Positions 6,149 to 14,650 of a stretch of DNA of 17,014 bases are shown one piece after another (the stretch's first letter is position 1; the number at the start of each line of letters is the position of its first letter). Below the pieces are notes generated by a model, which saw only the letters and a list, made by a program, of their open reading frames with translations, was not told the origin of the DNA and made no database searches. This DNA is from Gemmatimonadales bacterium (lineage in GTDB: Bacteria; Gemmatimonadota; Gemmatimonadetes; Palauibacterales; Palauibacteraceae), in NCBI GenBank assembly GCA_030636765.1, contig DAOVWI010000034.1, positions 1-17,014 on the forward strand. Reading direction: 5' to 3'. A program made the translations under genes and the position numbers.

Positions 6149-8482
6149 TCAGCCCAGCGCCCTCTTCAGGAGCGACCGGACCTTCCCCTCGTAGCGTTTC
6201 ACGACCAGAACCGAGGTTGGCGAGAGACGGGCGACCTTCTCCGGGATCTCGCCGAAGAGCATCTTCCGGAAGAGCGGTTCCCGTGCGGCGCCCAGCACAA
6301 CGAGGTCGAAGTCGCGGCTGGCGAGCGCGATCCCCGCCGGAGCCGACTTGGATTCGAGCAACCGCCTCTCGACAGCGACATCCTGGGGGAGATGGGAAAC
6401 GGTCTTCTCGACTCGGCTCTCACCTTCAGCGCGCTGTTCGGGCGTCGCGTCCGGGGGCACGACGGAGCATGCTGTAACGGCCATCGATCTGTCGCGGAAG
6501 AGCGGGCCCAGGAGGTCGGCGGCGAGCCGTGCGTTGGGTCCCCCGGAAGTGGGGAAGAGCACCCGTCGAAGGGAGGCCCCCGGCGCGAACTTGAGGAGCA
6601 TCAGGTCGCTCGGGGCGTGTCGGATCACCTGGTCGGCCACCTCGCCGAAGATGCGCTCCCGGGTGTGTGTGTAGCCCTTCCAGCCCATCACAATGAGGTC
6701 GGCCCGGTGCCGCCTCGCCGCCTGGAGGATTCCGTCGTGCACGTGGTGGGCGATCACCAGGTCCGTGTCGATTTCGACACCGTGGCCGGCGGCGTACTCG
6801 CGCACCTGTTTGAACAGCCCCTCCTTTCGGCCGGCGAAGCTGAGCCCCTCGTGGATCGGTAGCTGGCGTGGCACCTCGACCACCGCTAGCGCCACGACCA
6901 TGCCGCCTCGGTCCCGGGCGAGCGGCGCCGCGATGTCCAGGAGAGAGCTCACCGTTTCCGGGTTGCGGACGGGCACCAGAACCACGTAGGGCGCTTTCTC
7001 CACGGCCGCCCGCCTGCCCGGCACCAGCACCTGCGGCGCCTCCGCCGCGGTTTGCTTGCGGAAGTACGCGAAGTAGATGATCAGCCCAAGCGCTATCCAT
7101 CCCGACGCCACATACCAGGCGAGCGGCTGGAAGGTGAGCTGGTAGACGGCCAAGAAGACGTTGAGCACGAACCCGAGGATCGGGACGACAGGGTAGAACG
7201 GCACCCGGTACCTCCGCTCGAGCTCCGGAGCCTTCCGGCGCAGCACGATCACCGAGAGGTTCACCAGCGCGAAGGTGAGGAGGAAGATCAGGCTCGCGGC
7301 GGAGCCCACGACTTCGATCGGCAGCGTGACAGCCATGCCGATCAGGAGCACGCCGGTGGCCACGATCGCGACGCGCGGGGTGCGCCGCTTGGGGTCGATC
7401 CTCGCCATCGACTTCGGCAGCCAGTTGTCGCGGCCCATCGAGAAGGCGACCCGCGAGCCCGCCATGATCGTGGCGTTGAGCGCCGACATGGTGGAGAGGA
7501 GGCCTCCGATGACGATGATGGCCACCCCGAACGCGGGCATGAAGTCCTCCGCCGCCCGCACGATCGCCGTCTCCTTGTACCTTCCGAGGAACTGCCAGCT
7601 CGCTTGATCGCCGGCATCGACCGCGCCGAGCGAGACGAAGAGGATGAGCAGGTACATCGTGACGGTGACCGCGAGCGCGATGAAGGTGGCGCGCGGGATG
7701 TTCTTCTCCGGTTCCTTGATCTCCTCGGCGACCGTCGCGATCAGGTCGTAGCCCTGGAAGGCGATGAAGGTCAGTCCCATGGCCACCAGCACGCCGCTCC
7801 CGCCGAGCGGAAAGAAGGGCGTGAAGTTCTCGGCCGCCTGCTCCGGCACGCCCGCGACCCTCTTGAGGCCGTAGAAGACGAAGACCCCGAGGATGACGAG
7901 CTTGGAGATCGTCAGGACGTTCTCCGCCTGACCCGTCACCTCGGCACCTCTCACGTTCAGCCGGACGAACGCGATTCCGACCAGCAGCGTGATGAGCAGG
8001 ATCGCCCCGTGCTCGCCTACGATAGCGAACGCGCCGCCGGCCACAGCCGGGGCGTACTTGAGGAAGAGCTCCCAAAAGTAGCCGGCGAAGCCGAGGGCGT
8101 AGAGGCTGCACGCTATGATGTACGCGAACCACAGCATCCACCCGGCGGTGAAGCCGATGGCGCCGGGGAAGGCCAGTCGGACGAAGGAATAGCCACCGCC
8201 CGCGCGTGGGATGGCCGAAGCGAGCTCGGCGTACGCGAACGCGGTGAGGAGCGTTACGGCGCCGTTCAATGCGAACGCGAGCAGCGAGGCAGGCCCGGCT
8301 TCCCCGGCGGCGATCCCGGTGAGGACGAAGATCCCGGCCCCGATCATCGCCCCGACGCCGATCATCGTGGCGTCGAACAGGCCGAGGTCTCGGGCGAAGG
8401 TGACCTCGGCGGATGGGCCGTTGGCTTGCGCGCCGCCGTTGCCGCTGTCGGTGGCCGCCGCAGCGGCGCTTCGCGCGTTCAC
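6149..8482 (-). CDS. APC-family amino acid permease fused to two universal stress protein domains
   Basis: A 777-residue fusion. Residues about 30-475 are an APC-superfamily permease of about 12 helices, with the unwound-helix motif GVGAMIGAGIFVLTG at 42-56, the family segment PRAGGGYSF at 92-100, and the TM6-8 region with EEIKEPEKNIPRA (253-265). It probably imports amino acids or related amines. Residues about 498-632 and 637-763 are two USP domains facing the cytoplasm. The first has G600-x2-G603-x9-G613 followed by E614, close to the ATP-binding pattern of USPs. The second has R734 where the second glycine should be (G731, G744 kept). The start is GTG at 8482 with GGGAGGA upstream; it follows the OPT stop by 12 bases, so both transporters form one minus-strand operon. 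Substrate is not determinable. Confidence 0.92.
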   Translation of the reverse strand: MNARSAAAAATDSGNGGAQANGPSAEVTFARDLGLFDATMIGVGAMIGAGIFVLTGIAAGEAGPASLLAFALNGAVTLLTAFAYAELASAIPRAGGGYSFVRLAFPGAIGFTAGWMLWFAYIIACSLYALGFAGYFWELFLKYAPAVAGGAFAIVGEHGAILLITLLVGIAFVRLNVRGAEVTGQAENVLTISKLVILGVFVFYGLKRVAGVPEQAAENFTPFFPLGGSGVLVAMGLTFIAFQGYDLIATVAEEIKEPEKNIPRATFIALAVTVTMYLLILFVSLGAVDAGDQASWQFLGRYKETAIVRAAEDFMPAFGVAIIVIGGLLSTMSALNATIMAGSRVAFSMGRDNWLPKSMARIDPKRRTPRVAIVATGVLLIGMAVTLPIEVVGSAASLIFLLTFALVNLSVIVLRRKAPELERRYRVPFYPVVPILGFVLNVFLAVYQLTFQPLAWYVASGWIALGLIIYFAYFRKQTAAEAPQVLVPGRRAAVEKAPYVVLVPVRNPETVSSLLDIAAPLARDRGGMVVALAVVEVPRQLPIHEGLSFAGRKEGLFKQVREYAAGHGVEIDTDLVIAHHVHDGILQAARRHRADLIVMGWKGYTHTRERIFGEVADQVIRHAPSDLMLLKFAPGASLRRVLFPTSGGPNARLAADLLGPLFRDRSMAVTACSVVPPDATPEQRAEGESRVEKTVSHLPQDVAVERRLLESKSAPAGIALASRDFDLVVLGAAREPLFRKMLFGEIPEKVARLSPTSVLVVKRYEGKVRSLLKRALG

Positions 8483-8494
8483 TCGGGGTCCTCC

Positions 8495-10465
<1,971 letters not shown>

Positions 10466-10649
10466 TCCGTCTCCTTTGCTTGCCTGAATGGCCCCCAACC
10501 TGAGACCTGTCCCGCCGGATGCGCAATCGGTCACCAAACTGTCGAATACGGTGATCCCTACGGGTAGTGGCTTGTGCGTTTCACCTTCCGCCTGCAACGT
10601 AGCTTCTGTTCGGTGTCGCAGAGATCGAAGTCAAACGCGGGGAAAGACC

Positions 10650-11015
10650 ATGCCGATCGTCAAGATCACTTCCTACCGCGTCGGGGTCGCGCACAAGGGA
10701 TCCGGCGGCGCGACTCGATACCTGTTCCTCGAGCCCGCCTCGGAGGAAGCGGGTCCCGGGAGCGGGGGCGTAAAGATCTACTTCGAGGCGAAGAGCAAGG
10801 AGGTCGGGAAGATCGCTGGAGACGTGATCGTGGCCACGCTTCCCGAGGAGCTGTTCTCCGACATGTACCACATCGTTCAGACGGAACGTCCGGTCTTCTT
10901 CATGTGGCAGGTTCTGGAGCGGCGCGACCAGCTTGAGTCGTGCGGCATCGCGACGGTGGAGGAGCCGATAGGAGAGGGGTTCCGAGACCTCTCCGAGCAT
11001 TCCGAGCTCGGCTAG
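10650..11015 (+). CDS. Conserved-looking hypothetical protein, 121 residues
   Basis: I do not recognise this protein. It is soluble, with no signal peptide or membrane helix. The N-terminal half alternates as beta strands (PIVKITSYRVGVAHKG, ATRYLFLEPA, VKIYFEA) around a glycine-rich loop (GPGSGG near 37-42). The C-terminal half looks more helical (PEELFSDMYHIVQ, RPVFFMWQVLERRDQLES). The ATG at 10650 has a weak site, GGGGAAAG, six or so bases upstream. The frame stays open upstream to 10488 but that part overlaps the OPT promoter region and looks non-coding. It is followed 42 bases later by the AI-2E family gene on the same strand and is divergent from the OPT operon. Codon composition matches neighbours, so it is probably a real gene. 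Confidence 0.75.
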   Translation: MPIVKITSYRVGVAHKGSGGATRYLFLEPASEEAGPGSGGVKIYFEAKSKEVGKIAGDVIVATLPEELFSDMYHIVQTERPVFFMWQVLERRDQLESCGIATVEEPIGEGFRDLSEHSELG

Positions 11016-11057
11016 CCACAGCGCCCCACAATCGTCCATCGAGCCCCGGAGACGAGA

Positions 11058-12194
11058 ATGAGTGATGGCGACATCGATCCGCTGAAGTTCCGCAGAGGAT
11101 TCCTGCTTCTGCTGGTCCTGGGCATATCGGCGATCTTCTTCGTGATGATCCGCTCCTTCGTGATGGCGATCTTCCTGGCGGCCATCTTCAGCGGGATGCT
11201 GTACGGGGTTTATCGGCGGTTCGTGCGGTGGTTTCGGGGCCGAGAGTCGCTCGCTTCCATCGCTACGATCCTCATCTTCGTCGTCGTCCTGATCGTGCCG
11301 CTCACCGCCTTTCTGGGCCTCGTCACGACGCAGGCGCTCGAGGTCAGCGAGGCGGTGGGCCCATGGATCCAGCAGCAGGTGAGCGAGCCGGATGAGCTGG
11401 ATCGCCTGCTCGAGCGCCTTCCGTTCGCGGACGCGGTGGCGCCCTATGACGAACAGGTCACTCAGAAGGTGGGAGAGTTCGCTGGGCGCGTCGGTGGGTA
11501 TGTGGTCTCGAAGCTGGCTGCCGCCACCAAGGGGACGGTGATCTTCCTCTTCATGCTCTTCGTGATGCTGTACGCCATGTTCTTCTTCCTCAAAGATGGT
11601 CCGAGCCTGCTGAACCGCATCCTGTACTACATGCCGTTGTCCCCCGAGGCCGAGGACCGCATGGTGGAGAAGTTCGTCTCGGTGACCCGTGCCACGATCA
11701 AGGGGACGCTGGTGATCGGGATCTTGCAGGGCGCTCTGGCCGGCGGCGCGTTCGCCGTCGTCGGGATCCCGGCGGTTGCGTTCTGGGGAACGATCATGGC
11801 CGTCCTTTCGATCCTGCCAGGCGTCGGAATCGCGATCGTGTGGGTCCCCGGGGCGATCTACCTGGCCGTGATCGGGAAGACCGCGGCCGCGGTGGGCCTG
11901 ACCCTCTGGTGCGCGCTCGTGGCAGGCACGGTCGACAACCTCCTCCGCCCCCGCCTGGTCGGAAGAGACACCCAGATGCCGGATCTCCTGATTCTGCTAG
12001 GCACCCTTGGCGGTCTCACGCTGTTCGGGGCGGTGGGACTCATCGTCGGGCCGATCGTGGCGGCCCTCTTCGTCACCGTGTGGGAGATCTACGGAGAGGC
12101 GTTCAAGGACGTCCTGCCGGAGCCGACCCCGGTCCGAGCGGAGTCGGTTCGCACGGAGCCGGCCCCAGCGGAGCCGGCCCAGAGCGGCGAGTAG
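11058..12194 (+). CDS. AI-2E/PerM family transmembrane protein
   Basis: A 378-residue member of the AI-2E transporter (PerM, former UPF0118) family. These are inner-membrane proteins of about eight helices; a few export autoinducer-2, others act as ion antiporters. Visible hallmarks are paired N-terminal helices (FLLLLVLGISAIFFVMI, AIFLAAIFSGMLYGVY), a soluble insert with QVSEPDELDRLLERL, the phrase LFMLFVMLYAMFFFLKDG, the GILQGALAGGAFAVVGIP segment, the loop DNLLRPRLVGRDTQMPDLLILLG split around residue 300, and the last helix GLIVGPIVAALFVTVW. The ATG at 11058 has GGAG at 11048-11051. The tail after residue 355 is a low-complexity Pro/Glu/Ala segment made by a 15-base repeat. Substrate unknown. 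It may be co-transcribed with the 10650 gene. Confidence 0.92.
   Translation: MSDGDIDPLKFRRGFLLLLVLGISAIFFVMIRSFVMAIFLAAIFSGMLYGVYRRFVRWFRGRESLASIATILIFVVVLIVPLTAFLGLVTTQALEVSEAVGPWIQQQVSEPDELDRLLERLPFADAVAPYDEQVTQKVGEFAGRVGGYVVSKLAAATKGTVIFLFMLFVMLYAMFFFLKDGPSLLNRILYYMPLSPEAEDRMVEKFVSVTRATIKGTLVIGILQGALAGGAFAVVGIPAVAFWGTIMAVLSILPGVGIAIVWVPGAIYLAVIGKTAAAVGLTLWCALVAGTVDNLLRPRLVGRDTQMPDLLILLGTLGGLTLFGAVGLIVGPIVAALFVTVWEIYGEAFKDVLPEPTPVRAESVRTEPAPAEPAQSGE
12118..12183 (+). repeat. In-frame 15-base repeat coding the AI-2E protein tail
   Basis: Four imperfect units beginning CGGAGYCGR: 12118-12138 (21 bases), 12139-12153, 12154-12168 and 12169-12183 (15 bases each). They encode the repetitive tail PTPVRAESVRTEPAPAEPAQ. 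Being a multiple of three, copy-number change would keep the frame. Lies just before the TAG at 12192. Confidence 0.65.
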
Positions 12195-12204
12195 CCGCCC
12201 TTCG

Positions 12205-12666
12205 TCAGGCCCGCTCGATGATGTAGCAGATCCGCCAGTTCGTCATGCTCTCGGGGTCGTCCGAGGGCACGTCCTCCGGGAGATCCTCACCGGGGCCGTA
12301 GCGGCCGAGCCACCCCTCGACCGGGCCGCGGAACTCGCGCTGGTAGTGGTCGAGTTGGTCGTTGGCGCTGAAGGTGTCCAGCTCCTCTCCGAAGAACTCG
12401 ACGACCAGGTGCTCGTCCACCTCGCCTTCGAAGACGACGCGATCCAGCTTGTCCTTCTTGTTCCAGGCCGGGTGGTCCGAGATCGACCAGTAGCCTTTCT
12501 CCGGAAACTGCGTCTGCTGGATGATCTTGGTGCCGCCCTCGCGCTCGCCCCAGACTTTGGACCGGAAGCGGAACTCACCCTTCTCCTTGAAGGCGGGTTC
12601 CAGGTTGTCCAGGATCTGAAGCCACTGGAGAACGACCTTAATGCGTTTGGCGCTCTGTTCCGTCAT
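12205..12666 (-). CDS. Hypothetical protein, 153 residues
   Basis: I do not recognise this protein. It appears soluble and cytoplasmic: no signal peptide or membrane helix, high content of charged residues (Glu, Asp, Lys, Arg) and several aromatics. It starts with a helix-like stretch (AKRIKVVLQWLQILDNLEP), then strand-rich segments (GEFRFRSKVWGE, TKIIQQTQFPEKGYWSI, KLDRVVFEGEVDEHLVVEFFGEEL), and ends with DHYQREFRGPVEGWLGRYG and TNWRICYIIERA. The middle part could be a beta sandwich, an impression only. The ATG at 12666 has AAGGAG at 12678-12683, 11 bases upstream, a rather long spacing. It converges on the AI-2E gene (10-base gap) and lies 112 bases downstream of maf on the same strand. Confidence 0.75.
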   Translation of the reverse strand: MTEQSAKRIKVVLQWLQILDNLEPAFKEKGEFRFRSKVWGEREGGTKIIQQTQFPEKGYWSISDHPAWNKKDKLDRVVFEGEVDEHLVVEFFGEELDTFSANDQLDHYQREFRGPVEGWLGRYGPGEDLPEDVPSDDPESMTNWRICYIIERA

Positions 12667-12778
12667 CGCGCTTCGGGCTCCTTCTTTCGGTTCTTCTCGC
12701 CAGCTTGCTGCTTGTCTAATGTGCGGCGTGTGCGCGGGCGCAACAAGGGAGGCCCCTGCCCGTGGTTACCGTGCTTCG

Positions 12779-13423
12779 TCAACCGCCTTCTCCGTTCTGT
12801 GCCTCATCCCCGGCGGGCTCTAGCGGCACCAGCTCGCCGAACGCGTACCTGAGATCGAAGCGCTCGAAGAGCTCCAGCAGCCGCCGGACCGGAAGGCCCA
12901 TCACGTTGAAGTAATCGCCGTCGATGCGCTCGACGATCGCCGCGCCGAGGCCCTGGATGCCGTAGGCGCCCGCCTTGTCGAGAGGCTCGCCGGTGGCCAC
13001 GTACTCCTCGCACTCGCGCGTCGAGAGCGGCCGAAGCCACACCCGAGTGGCCTCTACGGCGCTCTCGATGCGATCGGGCGTGGCCAGCGCGATGCCCGTA
13101 AGAACCACGTGCTGCTGGCCCGAGAGACGCTCGAGCATGGCGGCGGCGGCCGCCGGCGAGCCGGGCTTGCCGAGAATCGCGCCGCCATGGACACAGAGCG
13201 TGTCGCAACCAAGGGAAAGGGCGCCCGGCCCGGCGGCTCGCAGCGCCTTTGCGCGGCCGAGCCGTTCAGCGGCCGCCTCGGGCCGCTCGTCAGGGAGCAG
13301 GCTCTCGTCGATCTCCGGCGGCCGGACCTCGACCGACAGCCCAAGCCGGCAGAGCAGCTCCAGGCGGCGCGGCGAGCCCGAGGCGAGCACGAGCCGCGGC
13401 CAGTCATCCCTCATTCGGTTCAC
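12779..13423 (-). CDS. maf: Maf family nucleoside triphosphate pyrophosphatase
   Basis: A 214-residue Maf-like house-cleaning enzyme that hydrolyses a nucleoside triphosphate to its monophosphate and pyrophosphate. Seen in order: LASGSPRR at 13-20 (phosphate-binding loop), the metal-site region SLGCDTLCVHGGAILGKP at 70-87 with D74, GEPLDKAGAYGIQG at 145-158, and DGDYFNVMGLPV at 168-179. The DKAGAYGIQG and ILGKP patterns resemble the YhdE-type (dTTP/UTP) branch more than the YceF type, so that specificity is likely but inferred. Start is uncertain: GTG at 13423 with GGAG four bases upstream, or ATG three codons later at 13414. The C-terminus has an extra acidic tail (PAGDEAQNGEGG). Confidence 0.92.
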   Translation of the reverse strand: MNRMRDDWPRLVLASGSPRRLELLCRLGLSVEVRPPEIDESLLPDERPEAAAERLGRAKALRAAGPGALSLGCDTLCVHGGAILGKPGSPAAAAAMLERLSGQQHVVLTGIALATPDRIESAVEATRVWLRPLSTRECEEYVATGEPLDKAGAYGIQGLGAAIVERIDGDYFNVMGLPVRRLLELFERFDLRYAFGELVPLEPAGDEAQNGEGG

Positions 13424-13448
13424 TCTTCTCCAAGTTCACCCTTCTCCA
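13418..13448 (-). repeat. Duplicated ribosome-site/start segment at maf
   Basis: On the plus strand GTTCACTCTTCTCCA (13418-13432) and GTTCACCCTTCTCCA (13434-13448) are two copies, one mismatch, 16-base period. Read on the minus strand each copy is TGGAGAAGRGTGAAC, a ribosome-site-like GGAG followed by GTG. The inner copy holds the maf GTG start. The outer GTG is out of frame because the period is 16. Confidence 0.6.
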
Positions 13449-13474
13449 CGCAAGCGGGTCCAAACCACAGAGGC

Positions 13475-13505
13475 TGGCGGGTCGCTGAAGAACCCTGGCG
13501 GGTCG
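13475..13505. repeat. Two 10-base direct repeats 21 bases apart
   Basis: TGGCGGGTCG occurs exactly at 13475-13484 and 13496-13505, start to start 21 bases, about two helical turns. It lies in the 212-base divergent gap between maf and the DinB gene, where a regulator binding site would be plausible. No palindrome is seen, and chance similarity in G+C-rich sequence is possible. Confidence 0.3.
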
Positions 13506-13544
13506 GCCCCCCGCGGAAGCCGAGCCGGCCGCACCCCTGGCCGC

Positions 13545-13550
13545 TAGAAT
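13545..13550 (+). promoter_or_regulatory. Possible -10 box for the DinB-VOC operon
   Basis: TAGAAT at 13545-13550 matches TATAAT at 5 of 6 positions and would give a leader of about 80 bases before the ATG at 13636. No -35 hexamer is recognisable at 16-18 bases upstream, so the call is weak. Apart from this and the repeats noted, the maf-DinB gap shows nothing else. Confidence 0.3.
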
Positions 13551-13635
13551 GAGGCTAGAGCTCGGGGCTTGGGAAGGGCACCGCGCCGGACAGGCTCCTA
13601 GGTTCCATCAAACGTGACCCGAGAAAGGAGATCCG

Positions 13636-14145
13636 ATGTCGATCGCCGAAGGCCTACTCCCAGAGTTCGATCAGGAGATCGAGGCCACACGGAAAGTGCT
13701 CGAGCGGGTCCCCGAGGAGAAGCTCGCGTGGAGCCCGCACGAGAAGTCGATGACGCTCGGGCAGCTGGCCTCGCACCTGGCGAATCTGCCGGTCTGGACG
13801 CGTCTGTCGCTGGATCAGGACGAGTTCGATGTCTCTCCGCCGGAAGGCGATGGGTCCGGCACGCCCCAGCTGGAGTCCACGCCGGAGATCCTCGGGTCTT
13901 TCGATCGCAACGCGGCGGACGCCCGCGAAGCGATCGCCTCGGCGGGTGACGGAACCTTCTTCGAGACATGGACGCTGAAGAGCGGGGGCCAGACCCTCTT
14001 CTCGGTGCCGAAGATCGGGGTGGTGCGACGGTTCGTCCTCAATCACCTGATTCACCACCGCGGGCAGATGACCGTTTATCTGAGGCTTCTGGACGTACCC
14101 GTTCCTCAGACCTTCGGGCCTACGGCCGACGAGCCGGATTTCTAG
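13636..14145 (+). CDS. DinB family protein
   Basis: A 169-residue four-helix-bundle protein of the DinB/YfiT-like superfamily, whose members bind a divalent metal through three histidines and include thiol-dependent transferases. The triad here is H47 in LASHLANL and H137 and H141 in VLNHLIHHRGQMTVYLRLL, the signature C-terminal motif. The N-terminal part (LLPEFDQEIEATRKVLERVP and KLAWSPHEKSMTLGQL) is also typical. Full-length for the family. The ATG at 13636 has a strong AAAGGAGA seven bases upstream. The stop is followed by the VOC gene, whose ribosome site overlaps this stop codon, so they form an operon. The specific reaction cannot be inferred; despite the name, it is not the DNA polymerase dinB. 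Confidence 0.92.
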   Translation: MSIAEGLLPEFDQEIEATRKVLERVPEEKLAWSPHEKSMTLGQLASHLANLPVWTRLSLDQDEFDVSPPEGDGSGTPQLESTPEILGSFDRNAADAREAIASAGDGTFFETWTLKSGGQTLFSVPKIGVVRRFVLNHLIHHRGQMTVYLRLLDVPVPQTFGPTADEPDF

Positions 14146-14154
14146 GAGTAGCCG

Positions 14155-14550
14155 ATGAACACGTCCGATGGCGAGCTCAGCCTTTCCGAGATCGGACAGG
14201 TCTCGATCAACGTGCACGATCTGGATCGTGCGACGGACTTCTATCGCGACGTACTCGGCATGCACCATCTCTTCAGCGCGCCGCCGAAGATGGCCTTCTT
14301 CGCTTGTGGCGGCGTGCGCCTCATGCTCGCCGTGCCGGAGCGAGAGGAGTTCGACCACCCGGGCTCGATCCTGTACTACCGAGTCCACGACATGGAGGCG
14401 GCGTATCGGACGCTGGCGGCCCGTGGCGTCCGGTTCGAGGGCGAGCCACAATCGGTTCACAAGACCGACACGCACGAGCTGTGGATGGCCTCCTTTCGGG
14501 ACTCGGAGGGGAATCTGCTCGCGCTGATGAGCGAGGTCGAGGCCACCTGA
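14155..14550 (+). CDS. VOC (glyoxalase/dioxygenase fold) family protein
   Basis: A 131-residue protein with one vicinal-oxygen-chelate domain made of two beta-alpha-beta-beta-beta halves. The first half begins IGQVSINVHDLDRATDFYRDVLGM; the second begins SILYYRVHDMEAAYRTLAARGV and ends SFRDSEGNLLALMSEV, the classic C-terminal signature with E119. H102 and H107 lie on the strand region of the second half. The usual first-strand metal histidine (the 'HxxixVxDld' position) is replaced here by glutamine or serine, so metal binding may be altered. The ATG at 14155 has AGGAG at 14144-14148, overlapping the DinB TAG. The function is unknown; proteins of this type include glyoxalases, antibiotic-binding proteins and stress proteins. 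Confidence 0.9.
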   Translation: MNTSDGELSLSEIGQVSINVHDLDRATDFYRDVLGMHHLFSAPPKMAFFACGGVRLMLAVPEREEFDHPGSILYYRVHDMEAAYRTLAARGVRFEGEPQSVHKTDTHELWMASFRDSEGNLLALMSEVEAT

Positions 14551-14562
14551 TCGAGGCGCACT

Positions 14563-14591
14563 TTGTGCCCCGTCCCCTGCTCACCTAGACT
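14563..14591 (+). promoter_or_regulatory. Weak promoter candidate for rph
   Basis: TTGTGC (14563-14568) and TAGACT (14586-14591) are separated by 17 bases in the 97-base gap between the VOC gene and rph, giving a start near 14598 and a 50-base leader. Matches are only 3 and 4 of 6, so read-through from the DinB-VOC operon is as likely. Confidence 0.25.
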
Positions 14592-14637
14592 CTTCTGCAG
14601 GCTTCCGCCGGACGATCCACCGGCAACAACGACGATC

Positions 14638-14650
14638 GGAGGCTCCACTG
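14638..14650 (+). promoter_or_regulatory. Shine-Dalgarno that identifies a CTG start for rph
   Basis: GGAGG at 14638-14642, five bases (CTCCA), then CTG at 14648-14650. From the in-frame stop TGA at 14528-14530 to position 14782 this frame has no ATG, GTG or TTG, yet the conserved RNase PH N-terminus is encoded directly after this CTG. The spacing is ideal for initiation at CTG. Confidence 0.7.

Noticed and set aside
6137..6161. GGCGC/GCGCC hairpin near the end of the APC-USP gene
   Set aside because: Only a five-base stem with a 15-base loop, partly inside coding sequence and without a T-run; expected by chance at this G+C content.
10466..10597. Upstream extension of the OPT protein by 44 residues
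   Set aside because: ATG 10465 has a strong AAAGGAG site and matches the family N-terminus; the extension lies in the divergent promoter region.
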